A stretch of DNA of 64,000 nt from Tricholoma matsutake. Its lineage: Eukaryota; Basidiomycota; Agaricomycetes; Agaricales; Tricholomataceae. The first letter of the stretch is position 1. Each line of letters starts with the position of its first letter. The stretch lies in the NCBI GenBank assembly GCA_026075535.2, contig AP026538.1:11346001-11410000 (forward strand), written 5' to 3'. Below, one piece after another: positions 1 to 12,430 of this stretch. The notes beneath the pieces are model-generated. The model was not told the origin of the DNA and did no database searches. It saw nothing but the letters and a program-made list of their open reading frames with translations. The position numbers and the translations under genes are program-made.

Positions 1-64
1 CCTCCTCAAAGAATATGAAAAGTTGAGTCATAAATAAACCTTATATTGATCCCTAATAAATCTC

Positions 65-145
65 CTGTGGCTCAAGTGGTTGAGCACACTTGTTTAGTTT
101 GTCATGTGATTCATTATGGTGAGGTCTTGAGTTCAATTCCTGCAG
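65..145 (+). other. tRNA-like pol III promoter module (A box and B box)
   Basis: TGGCTCAAGTGG at 69-80 fits the tRNA A-box pattern, followed by GTTGAGCAC as in Ser/Leu-type tRNAs. GAGTTCAATTCC at 127-140 is a good B box (GGTTCRANTCC-like). Spacing is about 55 bases. No acceptor stem or CCA-compatible 3' end is visible, so this is a tRNA-derived promoter module rather than a tRNA gene. It points toward the outer end of the element. Confidence 0.55.
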
Positions 146-237
146 TACAAAATTTATTTTGTGGGTACTTTATGAAATTCACCAAGTCCAAAGTCCTTTG
201 AGCTCATATCTAATTGACTTATCATTTGGTTGAAATG

Positions 238-505
238 CATTCCACTTGGACTCTAGTTGGACTCTAGTTGGACTCTAGTTGGACTCTAGTTGGACTCCTC
301 CAGTTGGACTCCAGTTGGACTCCTCCAGTTGGACTCCAGTTGGACTCCTCCAGTTGGACTCCAGTTGGACTCCTCCAGTTGGACTCCAGTTGGACTCCAG
401 TGGGGGATTGAACTCTACATGACTTAATGTAGTTCAATTGCACTCCACTTGGACTCCGCTTGGACTCCAGTTGGACTCCAGTCAGTCCGGTCAGAGTCCA
501 CTAGG
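238..505. repeat. TTGGACTCCAG-type minisatellite
   Basis: Units of 10-11 and 16 bases (TTGGACTCTAG, then TTGGACTCCAG alternating with TTGGACTCCTCCAG) repeat about fifteen times. The units are partly self-complementary, so the array could fold. It forms the subterminal part of TIR element A; a shorter array with the same unit is in element F (40467-40590 and, inverted, 39175-39240). Confidence 0.85.
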
Positions 506-525
506 ACAGGTGGGGGACTGTAAAG

Positions 526-3500
526 TACTGCAAGTAAGTGCCACAAATTCCCTGGAAATAAATGTTATAATTGTGAAAAATATGGACACCATGCAAAGGA
601 TTGCTGAAAGAAGAAGAGGGACAAGAATAAAGACAAGCAGAAGAAAGGTGAGGGGACAAGTGGAAGAAAAGATCAGTTGAATGTGGGGGAGGAGCATATT
701 GTGTTCCCAGTTGATGAAGAACTTCATAATTTTGATACTTTTGATGCCTGTAACACTGATGGCAATGTTGAGCACTTGATATTTTATGATTGGTTAGTGG
801 ATACAGCAACAACCTCACAAGTAATGCATCACTGAGAAGCCTTTACTGATTATTCCCCTTTGGGAAATATTTCTGTAACAAGTGTAGGAGGTAAAGAAGC
901 AAAGATTGCAGGCTGTGGAACTGTTGAATTAATTTCAACATGTAAAGGTCAAAACTACATTTTACATTTGGAAAATGTACTACATGTGCCCAGAATGTGA
1001 AATAATTTGATTTCATCACTCTTATTACAAGAGATGGTAACCAAATAGCTCACAGCACCAAGGTCAATAACCATTTATACAAGATGGAGATGGTTATTCA
1101 ACAATTACAGAAATCTAATACCTTTCCAAATGTCGATGGATCATGTGCACATCAAACATTTGTTGGGAATGATGCACCTCCAAATTTGGAAACTTGGCCC
1201 TGACATTTCAGCCATATTGGGTATACCGGACTTCAAAGATTATTGGACAGCAAATTAGTGGACAGATTCAATGTTGATACCCAGTCACCAAAACCAGAGT
1301 GCATAGCATGTACTGAGGCAAAGCAACATGTTGAACCCTTTCCTAAAACTTCCAACTGAAACACTAAACCCAGAGAATTGACACATATTGACTTGTGGGG
1401 AAAATACACAATCAAATCTATTAATGGACATCAATATTACCTGCTATTTGTGGATGGTGCAAAGAGATATATTACTCTGGAATGTCTGAAGGAAAAATCA
1501 GGAGCAGCACAAGGTATTTGGTCAACCTGATAACTCAAAACAGAAAACTGAAGGGAAGACAAATTGATTGTGGAAAAGAATTTGTAAATGAGAAACTGGG
1601 GAATTGGTGCAAAGAACATGGTATAGAAATTTGTTTAACCATGCTATTCTCACCTTCACAGAATTGCATTGTGGAGCATATGAACTGCACACTTGTTGAA
1701 TTATCATGCACTATACTCAACACCAACGACCTCCCCAAATTTCTCTGGGAGTACGCAGTTTTACACATGGCTTATCTCAGGAACCAATTGTATAATAAGC
1801 ACCTTCAGAAATCAACACCTTATGAGGGCTGGCATAATAGAAATGTCTACCTTATGCAAATTCAGGGCCCCCATTTGGGTTCTAATACAAGGACAAAAAG
1901 AACAAAGAAAAATGCTACCAAAATCTAAGTGCCAAGCATATGTTGGATTTGATGATGGTGCTGGAGCAATTAAATATTATAATGTGGAAACATAAGAGGC
2001 ACTTACTTCTAGAAACTTCCAAAAATGCCTTCACCTCTGGGGCAAATCACTATTACACCTGATGTGCCATGTGAGGGGGAGTCTGATGGAAGTGCACTGC
2101 TGCCTCAGGGTGTAACAGGTTCTGATGACATAACTCCAGACCTTGAACCAAAGAAGTGCAAGTGAAAACAGAATGAGATAGAGAAGGATGTGGATATAAA
2201 TGAACTGTGAAAGACACATGGAATTCATACCAACTATAGATACCTTCAAAATCCCTTTACAGAAGAGGAAGATGATGAGGAAACCTTCCTATCAATTGAA
2301 GAGATATATGCAATAATTGCTGGAGATGATCTTACCAGCCTAAAGGACACTAGAAACTCCCCAGAGTGGTCAGAATGGCAAATCACCATGCAAGAAGAGT
2401 TGGATTTGCTGAAGGAGATGGGCACTTGGGAACTTGTGCAGAAACCTCCAAATGCTGTCCCTGTCTCCAATAAATGGGTCTTTATAAACAAAAGAAATAA
2501 CCAGGGGAGACTGGTAGTAAAAGGATGCGCCCAGTGGCCAGGTTACAATTATATGGAAACCTATTTGCCTGTTGTTATGATGGATACATTGCACACAATT
2601 CTAGCCCTTGTACCAATAAAAAAACTCCAACTACAACAGATGGATGTCAAGAGGGCTTACCTAAATGGCATTTTACAAGAAGAAATTTACATGCAACAAC
2701 TTGAGGGATGCAAGGATGAAACGGACCAAGTCTGTCAGCTGGTCAAGACTCTCTACAGCTTAAAACAGGCTGGGAGAGAGTGGAATAAACAGCTTGATAA
2801 AAACTCAAGTCTCATGGCTACAAATGCCTACTCACAGATTCTTGCATTTACATTCAATGGGATGGAGACAACATTGGAATTATGGCTATCTGGGTTGATG
2901 ACTCACTTCTCTTTGCATTGTCGGATGTGATGATGGAACACATGAAGAACATTTTATGCTCAGAATTGCAAGTTATGGACCTTGGGAAACCAAGCAAGAT
3001 TGTTGGTATAGAAATAAATCATACCAGCAATTCCATGACTAAAATATATTGAGAATATACTCCTCAAGGAGGGGATGGCCTATGCCAACCCTGTTGGTAT
3101 ACTGATGGATCCAAATATTAAGCTAGGACTGAATCTGGGTCATAATGAACCCAACTGAAGTAATTCATATGTGAAATTATTGGGAAGTCTACAGTTTATT
3201 GCAAACTCCACAAAGCCACATATCTCATACACTGTAAATAAATTGGCCACCTACACTGCTAACCCAGGTCTCCAACACCATGGTTCATTAAAGTGGATAC
3301 TGAGGTACCTTGCAGGTATGAAAATTCTTGGGATAACTTACTGCACATCTCAGGATGTGACTGGAGAAAATAACCTCTTCTATGGGTATGCAGATGCTGC
3401 CTTTTCAAACTTGGACAACCACAAGTCCACAATGGGATATGTTTTCCTCACAGCAGGGGGAGCAGTGACCTGGAAATCAAAGAAACAAACAATCACAATC

Positions 3501-3841
3501 ATAGCCTTGTCATCTATGGAGGCAAAATATGTGGCTCTGGATGTGAAGCAACATGGCTCAGAAATTTATATGGTGAACTCAGATTTATTCAAGAGGATCT
3601 GACCATTATTTATGGTGACAATGAAGGGTCTGTAGTACTAACACACAACCCACAATTCCATCAACAGTCAAAGCATATCACTCTTTGCCATCACCGGGTC
3701 AGGGACCTCATGAATGAAAAAGTTCTTGATATACAGAACTGTTGTGATCCAGAGCAAATGGCAGATGCATTAACTAAAGCTGTAGCAAAGCCAAAATTTG
3801 CTCGACATAGAGAAGAGATGGGCATCCAGTTGACGCACTAG
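526..3841 (+). pseudogene. Copia-1: degenerate Ty1/copia Gag-Pol, 5'-truncated
   Basis: Order of domains is copia-type (integrase before reverse transcriptase). A CCHC zinc knuckle CYNCEKYGHHAKDC lies at 563-604. A protease remnant reads DWLVDTATTS near 800, where DT(A) replaces the usual D(S/T)G. GAG-pre-integrase and the integrase core (HIDLWGKY near 1385, DCGKEF near 1567, EHMN near 1675) follow. The reverse transcriptase includes KWVFINK and MDVKRAYLNG near 2470-2660. RNase H includes YADAAFS near 3390 and SSMEAKYVAL near 3510. The frame ends at the TAG at 3839-3841. Several stops and frameshifts break it, and the catalytic YVDD block near 2890-2910 is out of frame. The 5' LTR and most of gag are missing, replaced by TIR element A. 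The polyprotein would have served reverse transcription and integration. Confidence 0.9.
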
Positions 3842-3960
3842 TAACCCAGTAGCTTTCCTTGCATGTGGATAGGTTTTTCCCACAGGGTTTTCCATCACAC
3901 AGAGGTCTTGACACACTTGGATGAAGTAACCATTCCCTTGTACTCAAACCGTGGTAGGCT

Positions 3961-4185
3961 TGAGGGGGAGTGTTGGGATATGGACAAGCCATGTGTGGTC
4001 TGAGTAAATAGTTCTATTATTAGTACATGCTAAATATAGATCATAATACACATCAATACTGCAATAGGAGTATATGAGATGTCTAGGTCTTGCTTTGACT
4101 CTCACCATGCACAATAATAAGCCCCCCTTCCTTGAGCAATTATAAAAGCCAATAAACACAAACCACTGTCATCATTGGATTCTCA
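3961..4185 (+). repeat. Copia-1 polypurine tract and 3' LTR
   Basis: TGAGGGGGAG at 3961-3970 is the polypurine tract. The LTR begins TGTTGGGATATGG at 3971 and contains a possible TATAAAA-like element near 4141. A TG...CA end fits TTCTCA at about 4185, giving an LTR of about 215 bp. The 5' partner is absent, so the right boundary is uncertain by a few bases and no target duplication can be checked. Confidence 0.7.
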
Positions 4186-4189
4186 TCAA

Positions 4190-4767
4190 AAAACCAAGCA
4201 GAATGATGAAGAGATGTTGGAGTTCCTCAACATCAAGTGTGCAATGATTAATGAGGTTGAATAGCAGTCAAGAAAGGTGGAGCAGAAGGGTAAGGCAAGT
4301 CCCACAAAGCAATTGGAGAACATTGGTCCTGTGAAACAGAAGGGATCAGGAAGTAAGGCTAGTGCCCAAAAGATGAGCAGGTTGCTGGGTGGTGAGAAGG
4401 TCAAAGCAATGAAGAATCACAATGAGACAGATATGCAGAGTGAAGATGATCCTGAGAATGGTGATGGGGACATGCATGCAATTGGTGTAAATGTGCATAC
4501 ATGTTCCCAAAAGTCTCTCAGACTGAACTACTAATGACCTTTGGGCCATAATAATATACAGATACCAAAGCCTGCCTCAACTGTGGCCCACACACTTTTA
4601 GGACAAAAGCCCGAGGTTGTGATTAGCCAGACTCAATCTGAAATTTGCCACCCTACCACAATACCATTGACAAAAAATGCCCAATGTCATAAACCATCAC
4701 CAGCACCACCATCAATAATGAATGCATCTCATGAACCAACTTCTAGTAAACCATCATCCCATTCAGA
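4190..4767 (+). pseudogene. Decayed coding remnant, unrecognised, left part
   Basis: The plus strand keeps readable stretches: a peptide beginning near 4199 (QNDEEMLEFLNIKCAMINEVE), a Lys/Ser-rich part at 4277-4534, and a Pro/Ser-rich part at 4541-4762, separated by stops. Compositional bias (Lys-rich, then Ser/Pro-rich) resembles a disordered tail. Copia-2 inserted at 4763-4767 (TCAGA). Joining across the insertion the frame continues only a few codons (SHSDSQQQ) to a stop. I do not recognise the family. It could be the end of a host gene or of another transposon. Confidence 0.4.
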
Positions 4768-6523
4768 TGTTGGATTAGGAAGGCTAGATCTGAGTCCAAA
4801 CTCCCACACTTGTGCTAGCCAGAACTTTGACAGTAGAGATTTTCAGTCCAGATTATTTTCTGAACTTCAAAAGCTGAACTTACATGCAGAAGCTGAACTC
4901 GATTCTGAGAAAGTGAACTTCAGGAAAGTGAACTTGTGTTTGCTCTGAGTCAAGTTCAGATTACTCGTGAGTTCAGTTTGTACCTGTCCATGTGACATTA
5001 ATGTGTCATGTTGCATCTTGGTCTGGTCACATTGCTACATTTTCTCATTGTTCATATATGCTGGCCACCAAACCACTGTCTATTGGTTGAGGGATAATGG
5101 GTCACTGGGTGGCATTTGGCCACTGATTTTCGAGGCTTTTCGAATTCTTTCGCATCATGACTAAATTCCTTCATATTGTTTCAAAATGCTTTGTAGTGTT
5201 TCATACTACTTCATATGGTTTTGCAGGACTTTGCACCGCTTTGCAACATTTTGTGGTACATCTACCAGCCTTTGGTTAGCACGGTGATATTTGGAGCCAC
5301 CTCACAACCTTCCTCTGACTCATGTTATATCTCCTAAGACCAGTTTTGTTGGTTTTGGTTGAGTTTATGGATTGAGCAAAAACATCACCACTCCTCCAGA
5401 TGAACTGACACCCCTCCATGAAGATCTATCTCATCTATATTGCCCATTGACAGCCCATAATGCACACCTTGCTCAGGGTCCTCCCAAATCACATCTTTAG
5501 TACATCCCACATGCAAATCACATAGTTGTCATCAAGGCCAAGACAGCTGCAGAATAGTTTATGAATGTAGATAGGCAATCAATATGGCAGTGCTTTGCTG
5601 TTTGGTGGTACATGAAGTTTGATTTCAGTGAGGAAGTGATGAACAAGCCCTAGAGATTTATTGATGTCGCTGAGAGTAATTATCTTGGCTAGACTGGGGT
5701 ATGATGAGAAGGAGGTGCAAAGATCTGCGAGGTTTAATATAATACTTGAGAGGCAGAGGCAAGATCATAAGAGCTCATGGACCACCGCGATGATAACAGA
5801 CTGGACAGTGATCACAGTGGGAAGTGGTGCCAATGGCATGCTGCACACAAACGACCTAAATGGTAAACAATGGTGAACACCATAACAATGAGGCTTAGTA
5901 CATTCAAGGCACAGGATCAACATCACATGCACTTGGCAGAATCTGAACTATGAAATTTGATCTGAACTGATATTAATTGTAACAATCTGAACTGTAAATA
6001 ATCTGAACTTGTTGCCTAGATTTTCAAGTTCACTTTCAAGTTCAAATTCTAGTTCAGTTTTCAAGTTCAGTTTATAATCTGAACCAAAAATGTCTACTGT
6101 CAATGCCCTCGTGCTAGCAGTGCTAGTTGATGGTGCTAAGTCCCCTGCTGTCCCATCTTGCAACCCTATCATTCTGTACTATGGTATCTTTTTACTTATT
6201 GTTGTGCTTGTACTACTACCCATACCTATGCTTTCCCTATTTCTTACTGCTCTCATTGAGAGCCTCTTCTTTTTGTTCAACTAATTGTAGTTTAGCTTAT
6301 TCTCTACTTATGTATTTGTACAGTCTCGTCGACTCATCTTCCCTCAGTTGGTTGACTACTCGCAAACACTGAGGTAAGATATTTATCTACTATGCCTACA
6401 ATATTTTACTCACTGTGTATTGTAGCTTATTTATTCTTAGGTGATTTAATACAGTTGTTTGACCACTTGCAAACACTGAGCTTATTTATTCTTAGCTTGC
6501 ACAACCGAGCTCCTATTGTCTCA
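4768..6523 (+). repeat. Copia-2 5' LTR, split by a hAT-like insertion
   Basis: The LTR is in two parts, 4768-4819 and 6119-6523 (52 + 405 = 457 bp), against 455 bp for the 3' LTR. Sequence matches the 3' LTR along its length, with scattered substitutions. The first bases after it (GGTTATTGGGCC at 6524) are the expected primer-binding-site position, but I cannot match them confidently to a tRNA. Confidence 0.9.
4820..6110. mobile_element. hAT-like non-autonomous element with long TGAACTT-rich inverted ends
   Basis: Inserted into the copia-2 5' LTR and flanked by an exact 8-bp duplication, GTGCTAGC, at 4812-4819 and 6111-6118. The uninterrupted 3' LTR confirms that the segment is extra. Ends are inverted: CAGAACTTTGACAGTAGA on the left against GAGGGCATTGACAGTAGA on the right, and the similarity continues inward for over 100 bp through repeats of TGAACTT. 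An 8-bp duplication and a left tip CAG fit the hAT superfamily. At 1291 bp, with only short broken reading frames (for example around 5530-5640 and 5661-5876), it cannot encode a transposase and needs one in trans. The internal peptide fragments are unrecognised and could be captured sequence. Confidence 0.85.
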
Positions 6524-6574
6524 GGTTATTGGGCCCCTGGATTGCTCTCATAACTCTTGTGTCATTCAGTTACA

Positions 6575-9500
6575 ATGTCTACTACTATGCTTGCTACCAC
6601 TGACATCCTTCCAACATCTGTCCCTAAGCTGCTACCCACAGGCTTGAACTGGACTGCATTCTCTATTCATTTCCAGGAAGCGATTGAGGTGAAAGGCTTC
6701 TGGGGCCATTTAGATGGTACCTCACCAAAGCCAGTTGCCAGCTCAACCTGCTGCTGGAGAACAAGACGTGCTGAATCAGTGGACAAAAGATGAGCATTCT
6801 GCAAAAGCACTTCTCACTCACTGTATCCCCAACTCCACTTTGATCCAAATCTATGCGAAGGATTCCCTGAAAGACAGATGGGAATTTATCAAACAGGAGT
6901 ACACTCTGAAGGGCGCATTTGCCCAAGCTGAGTTACAAACTCACTTCATGGATTTGAAGGGTCCTGATAAGGGCAATGTTTGTGAGTTTTTGGATGAGCT
7001 ACATGTCAAGAAGGAGAAATTATCCACTTATGGTGTCACCATTGATGACAAGGACTACTGCTCCACCATTATTACTTCCCTCCCTAATTTCCTCTCCAAC
7101 TTTGCTATGTGAGGTTGCATGCCACAACAGGTACTGTCAATCTTGACCAGTTGATCTCCCTGATCTCCGAGGAATTTAATCGTGGTGTATCCCAGCATTC
7201 GTGGTGCTTGGTGAAATTGTCATCAAAGTCTGATGACAAAGATGAGGCCATGTTTGCATTGTCGAGTGGGAAGGGAAAGAAGGAGTGTAAGCCCTGTGGT
7301 GTCTGCTGGAACTGTGGAGAGAAAGGTCATTTCAAGGACAAGTGTCCTAAGCCTGTGAAAGACATGAAGAACAACTCACCTAAGAAAGGCAGCTCTGCCA
7401 ACACCACTGTTGAGGACGATTTGGAGGATAAAGCAACCTTTTTTGTTGAAGGTAATGAGGAGTCTGATGATGATGACAACCTCCCTGAGCTTTGTACAGT
7501 CTCTGACTCCAATTCTGAAGGTTCTGATCCCAAGCCTGAAGGGGATAGTGAGGGTGACTGGTTTTCTGAAATTGGTGATGGTGAGGAGGGTAATGGCTGC
7601 AAAACTGAGGAGTTATTCAAGGCTGACAGTAGCAAGTGTGGCTCGCTAGTCAGTGTTGACTCAAACTCAGTAGCTTCTGACCTGGATGAAACTGCAGTCA
7701 ATGTCGATGCTGGCAGTGTCACTGATCACATACCTTGTGTCTCCCCTGAAGTTGTTCTGAGCTGCAAATAAAAGTTTTTCAAGGCAGTGGGAACGGGCGA
7801 GATGACAGTTGACATACCAAATGGTGTCAATATCTCGCAACTGAGACTTACCAAGGTGTTGTATTCACCAGAAGTCGGGTATACACTCGTATCTGTGGGC
7901 CATCTCGATGACAACAGCTTCTCAATGACTTTTGCTGGTGGAAAGTGCACCATCAGTGGGCCAGATGGAGTGTGTGTGGGCATGGTACCAAAGAATGGTA
8001 ATGGGCTTTATAAGGTTGCACATAAGCCAGATGTAGCAAATGTGGCAATTGAGGCACTTACCTTGGACCAATTCCATCATTGAATGGGTCATATCTCCCC
8101 AGAGGTAGCATGGAAGCTTATTGACAAAGGGTTTGTGATGGGCATGAGATTGGAAACCATGCCAACAGGTGATCCATTCTTCTGCAAGTCTTGTGTGTAT
8201 GCAAAGGCAACACGTAAGCCTGTTGCAAAGGCTTCAGAGGGGCTATGGAGTTTGGTGGAGAAATTCACAGTGACTTGTGTGGACCTGCACCCATGGCTAT
8301 GAAGATGGGGAAGTCTTATTACAGGATGATAAGACATGTTTGACTCACCTGAACCTCCTGCATCTGAAGAGTGAAGCTTTTGATTCCTAGAAGGAGTACA
8401 AGGCGTGGTGCAACACACATCTTGACACGTGCATCAAAGTTTTCCACTGCAACCGTGGAGGTGAGTACCTAGGGAAGGAATTTATTCTTTACCTAAAGTT
8501 GAAGGGTACCGAACAGAAGCTTACCATTCACAACACACCCCAGCATAATGGCATTGCTGAATGCTGTAACTGCACTATTGTAGAGTGTATTCATACATTG
8601 TTGCACTTGAGTGGACACCCAAAAATGTTGTGGGGTGAAGCAGCTCACCATGTTGTATGGTTGATGAATCAAACATCGACCAAAGTGGTTGATGGGATGA
8701 TGCTGTATGAGGCTGCTTTTGGGAAGAAGCCTGATTTGCAGCACATGTGGGAATGGGGTGAGAAAGTCTTGGTCCATATTGAGGGTGGTGATAAGTTAGG
8801 TGGACACATAAAGGAGGGCTGTTGGTTGGGAATTGATTAACAAAGCAAAGGCTTTCATATTTATTGGCCAGATAAGCAGATGGTGATGATGGAGCGGAAT
8901 GTCTATTACAACAAAACATGCTCATCAGCTTGTCATCCCAAGGAGGATTTGTTGAAATGAAAACTGATGCACCTTCAACATCTGCAAACCCCACTCCATC
9001 TCAACCTGCTGCACCACCAGTTGTCCCCCCTCCCAATGCCTCTCGCACTCCAATTACTAGCTCTGATCACAAAGATCCCCCTGACGAACAGCCTGAAGTT
9101 CTTGCTAAACTGACATCCTTGAAGGTCATGGAGCTATGTCAGCTTGCCCATCTGATCCCATCATTGCTGCAGGTGTGGTACCTCCTACTGCTGAGGAAGC
9201 TCCTGAGCAGGTGTTTGAGGGGGAGGGAATTGCTGACTGGATGATGATTGTCAATTTCACCGATGAATATGTGATGATGGCTGAGATGAGTGATTTCAAG
9301 GCTTTGGAGCCAAGGTCCTTAGCTGAAGCAAAGTGTGGTCCTGACTGGCAGCTATTGGAGAAGGCAATTCATGAGGAGTTAGCACTTTTACAGGAAGCAG
9401 GAACTTGGGAACTCACTGAAGCACCTAATGGAGCCAATATCATGGGCTCAAAATGGGTTTTTGTGCAAAGAAAGATGCCACCAGGATTGTTATCCACCAC

Positions 9501-10837
9501 AAGGCATGTCTCATTGCACAAGGTTTCTTGCAGGTTCCAGGCATCAACTATTTTGACACATTTGCTCCCATTGCTAAGCTTGCATCCATTCAAACAGTCC
9601 TTGCTATGGCCACTGCAGAAGATATGGAGCTACATCAGATTGATATCAAGGGGGCATATCTCAATGGAGAACTCACTGAATGCGAGATGATCTATATGTC
9701 TCAACTCCCCAGGTATCACGCTCCCAACTCTACTGGTAAAGTTTGCCAACTCCATAAAACCTTGTGTGGACTTAAGCAGTCTGGAAGGCATTGGTACCAG
9801 AAGCTTGTCAACATAATGTTGAAGCTCAGATTCACAAGGTGTGATGTCGACCAGGCCATGTTCTTCAAATGAGAGGGATGAGACTTGATGGTGGTCTTGG
9901 TGCATGTTGATGACTGCATGATTGCAGCAACCTCAATCATTTCAAGTCCAAGATTGCCAAGCACATTGAGCTCACTGATCTCAGAGAATTACACTGGTTG
10001 CTAGGTATCGAGATCAGACACAATCATGAGAAATGCACCATTTACCTCTCCCAACACTTGTATATTGACTCTATTCTGCATTGTTATAATCTCCAGGACC
10101 TCAAACCACACCCATGGAAACTCATGTTAAACTCTCAACCTGCCACCACTGCACAGTTTGCTCAAATGTGTGACATCCCATATCACAAAGCTGTTGGATC
10201 TTTGATGTATGTGTCACTTGGAACTCGTCCTGACATCTCTTTTGGCATACAAACCCTCTCATGTTTCTCCACCAAGCCCAGCATTGCTCACTGGGAAGCT
10301 GTCAAATGAGTTTTTCGCTACCTGAAAGGCACAGTGGATCTTTGGCTGACATATGGGCAGAAGGAAGTTGATTTGGCAGGATACATGGATGCAGATGGGA
10401 GTATGGCTGAGGACAGGCACACTATATCTGGGTATGCATTCATTATTCAAAGGGGAGCTATTTCTTGGAGTGCTAAACACCAGGAAATTGTCTCATTGTC
10501 AATGACTTAAAGTGAATACATTGCTGCCTCCCATGCTGCCAAAGAAGCTTTATGGCTTCAATCCCTCATTCAACAACTTTTCGACACCACTCTATCCCCC
10601 ACAACCCTTTGCTTGGATAATCAATCCGCTATTGCGCTCATGAGAGATCACCAATACCATGTGCACACTAAACACATCAACATCTGATATCATTTTATTG
10701 GTTGGATCATCAAGCAAGGTTCTATCCAGCTCATCTACTGTCCCACTGACAATATGGTTGCTGACACCCTCACCAAAGCTCTCCCCTCCGCAAAAGTTAA
10801 GTATTTTGCTACTGAACTTGGACTCTCCCTACCTTGA
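6575..10837 (+). pseudogene. Copia-2 Gag-Pol, degenerate
   Basis: Gag begins at the ATG at 6575 (MSTTMLATTD) and is frameshifted near 6730. A zinc knuckle CWNCGEKGHFKDKC lies near 7306-7347. The protease catalytic D-S/T-G block expected just before FFKAVGTGEM (about 7775-7805) is absent and the junction is also out of frame. Integrase shows the HHCC region near 8075-8205, EIHSDLCGP near 8262 and the Glu motif TPQHNGIAE near 8535. Reverse transcriptase shows KWVF, QIDIKGAYLNGE near 9640 and VHVDD near 9902. RNase H follows (YMDADGS near 10384, LDNQSAIAL near 10610), ending ELGLSLP at 10837, against the polypurine tract. Several stops are TGA at family Arg positions (8082, 10307). The product was a polyprotein for reverse transcription and integration. 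Confidence 0.92.
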
Positions 10838-10844
10838 GGGGGAA

Positions 10845-11299
10845 TGTTGGATTAGCAAGGCTAGATCCGAGTCTGAACTCCTGCACTCATGCTAGTGGCA
10901 CTAGTTGATGGCATTAAATCCCCCACCATCCCTTCTTGTGACCCTATCATTCTGTACTATGGTATCTTTTTACTTATTGTTGTGCTTGTACTACTACCCA
11001 TACCTATGCTTTCCCTATTTCTTACTGCTCTCATCGAGAGCCTCTTCTTTTTGTTCAGCTAATTGTAGTTTAGCTTATTTTCTACTTATGTATTTGTACA
11101 GTCTCATCGACTCGTCTTCCCTCAGTTGTTTGACTACTCACAAACACTGAGGTAAGATACTTATCTACTATGCCTAATATTTTACTCACTGTGTATCATA
11201 ACTTATTTATTCTTAGGTGATTTAATACAGCTGTTTGACTACTCGCAAACACTGAGCTTATTTATTCTTAGCTCACATGACCAAGTTCCTATTGTCTCA
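10845..11299 (+). repeat. Copia-2 3' LTR (intact reference copy)
   Basis: TGTTGGATTAGC to TATTGTCTCA, 455 bp, bounded by the polypurine tract on the left and the TCAGA target duplication (11300-11304) on the right. It lacks the insertion that splits its 5' partner, so that insertion post-dates integration of copia-2. Confidence 0.93.
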
Positions 11300-11304
11300 T
11301 CAGA

Positions 11305-12430
11305 CTCACAACAACAATGACCTGACACATCTATTTCAACACTTCCTGCTCAACTGCTCCAGCCAACTCCAGCCCATCAACAATACTCTGAGTAATTGAA
11401 ATTATCATCCTACCCACACATTGCTTGTGTGACAAGCTGCTTGAGGGCCAGTGGTCTGTGAGGGGCTTTGTCTGCCTTGGAATTACCCTGAGTCCAGACA
11501 ACCATTGAGCTGCATCAACTTTGCAATTGCACAATCCTTGTTATGAGTTCATCATTAATGCTGTGTTGTTGAGCCATCAGTGTGGAGTTGTAGTCTCCCA
11601 TAGTCAGACAACAATGATGTAGATGATAGTCAATCTACTTCAATTGTAGTCTGATTTAATTGGCACAGCTGGAAGCCAGCTCTTTCTGATGCACATGAAG
11701 GCACATGTTGAATTTCCTTTTCCAGCCACATCCCTACAATTGATGGGTTGAAAGGACAAATTCCACACTGTTCTCTGCATTTTGCACTAAGGCCCTTTGG
11801 TAATATGCCACCCTGTAATATTTAGCCCCATTAGAGCTCAAGACACAATCCAGTCACTGACACCTGAACCTCAGTCATGTGATGGAGCCTCCTATGAATT
11901 CTTACTGTTTTGTGTGATTGCAAGGATATTTACCACTATCTAGACCATGGAAAACATCTACCTGCCAATAATACAGTTCATATATGATTGCAGTATCCTT
12001 CAAGAGATTTTGGTAGAGATGTGCCCAGCCAGATGACCATGAAAGGGAAATCAACACATGCCAACATGTGATCTGAAAAGAGCACCTTTGGATGCATGCC
12101 AATTAATCCAGACTAGTGGAGTTGAGTTTGTCATCAAAGTTCAATGGTTTTGCCCTTCATCTTCATCTAGGTGCTTCAAAGGTGTATGACAATGTAATTT
12201 TACTTCCTTTACATGCTATACCACTCAACTTATATAATTTGAAGATCAAATTGTTTTTAACAACCTGCCTGATACCCCCCCACATGATGTCTTGCATTCA
12301 GGTGCTGACACCCTTGCTTTACCCTCTTTCATGTCTTTTGTGGCTTTTTCAACTTCTTTGACTTTGAAAAGCCAAGAAAACCCTCCAGAGAGTGCGTGTA
12401 GTTTTCCTGAATCAGCTTGATCCTTTGACA
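11305..12430 (+). pseudogene. Decayed coding remnant, unrecognised, right part
   Basis: The plus strand can be read with few interruptions between about 11540 and 12360, for example SHQCGVVVSHSQTT, FPFPATSLQLMG, VIFSPIRAQDTIQSL and the open stretch at 12116-12361. Most stops in this reading are TGA or TAG at single positions, which is how decayed coding sequence looks. It is the right-hand continuation of the locus that copia-2 split. I do not recognise a domain, and non-coding sequence read by chance remains possible. Confidence 0.3.

Larger units (their letters stand above)
1..529 (+). mobile_element. Right end of a long-TIR element (type A), cut by the window edge
   Basis: Reading outward this end contains a tRNA-like module (65-145), a unique AT-rich stretch, a TTGGACTCCAG minisatellite (about 238-505), a short G-rich run and the core CTGTAAAG followed by TACTG. 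The same sequence recurs at 40221-40624 as the right end of element F, at roughly 90 percent identity by eye. The outer core, read inward, is CAGTACTTTACAG, close to the ends of elements B and D. The left half lies outside the window, so no target duplication can be tested. It abuts copia-1 gag directly, which suggests it inserted into, or recombined with, that element. A free-standing tRNA-derived SINE is the main alternative reading, but the paired inverted ends of elements B, C and F favour a DNA transposon. Confidence 0.6.
4768..11299 (+). mobile_element. Copia-2: complete Ty1/copia element with both LTRs
   Basis: The 5' LTR starts TGTTGGATTAG at 4768 and the 3' LTR runs 10845-11299 (455 bp). 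Both end TATTGTCTCA. Flanking target duplications are the exact 5-mer TCAGA at 4763-4767 and 11300-11304, so this is a bona fide insertion with both borders intact. A polypurine tract AGGGGGA precedes the 3' LTR (10837-10843). The 5' LTR is interrupted by the hAT-like element at 4820-6110. Internal coding capacity is decayed (see 6575-10837). The element landed in the unknown decayed locus seen on both sides. Confidence 0.93.
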
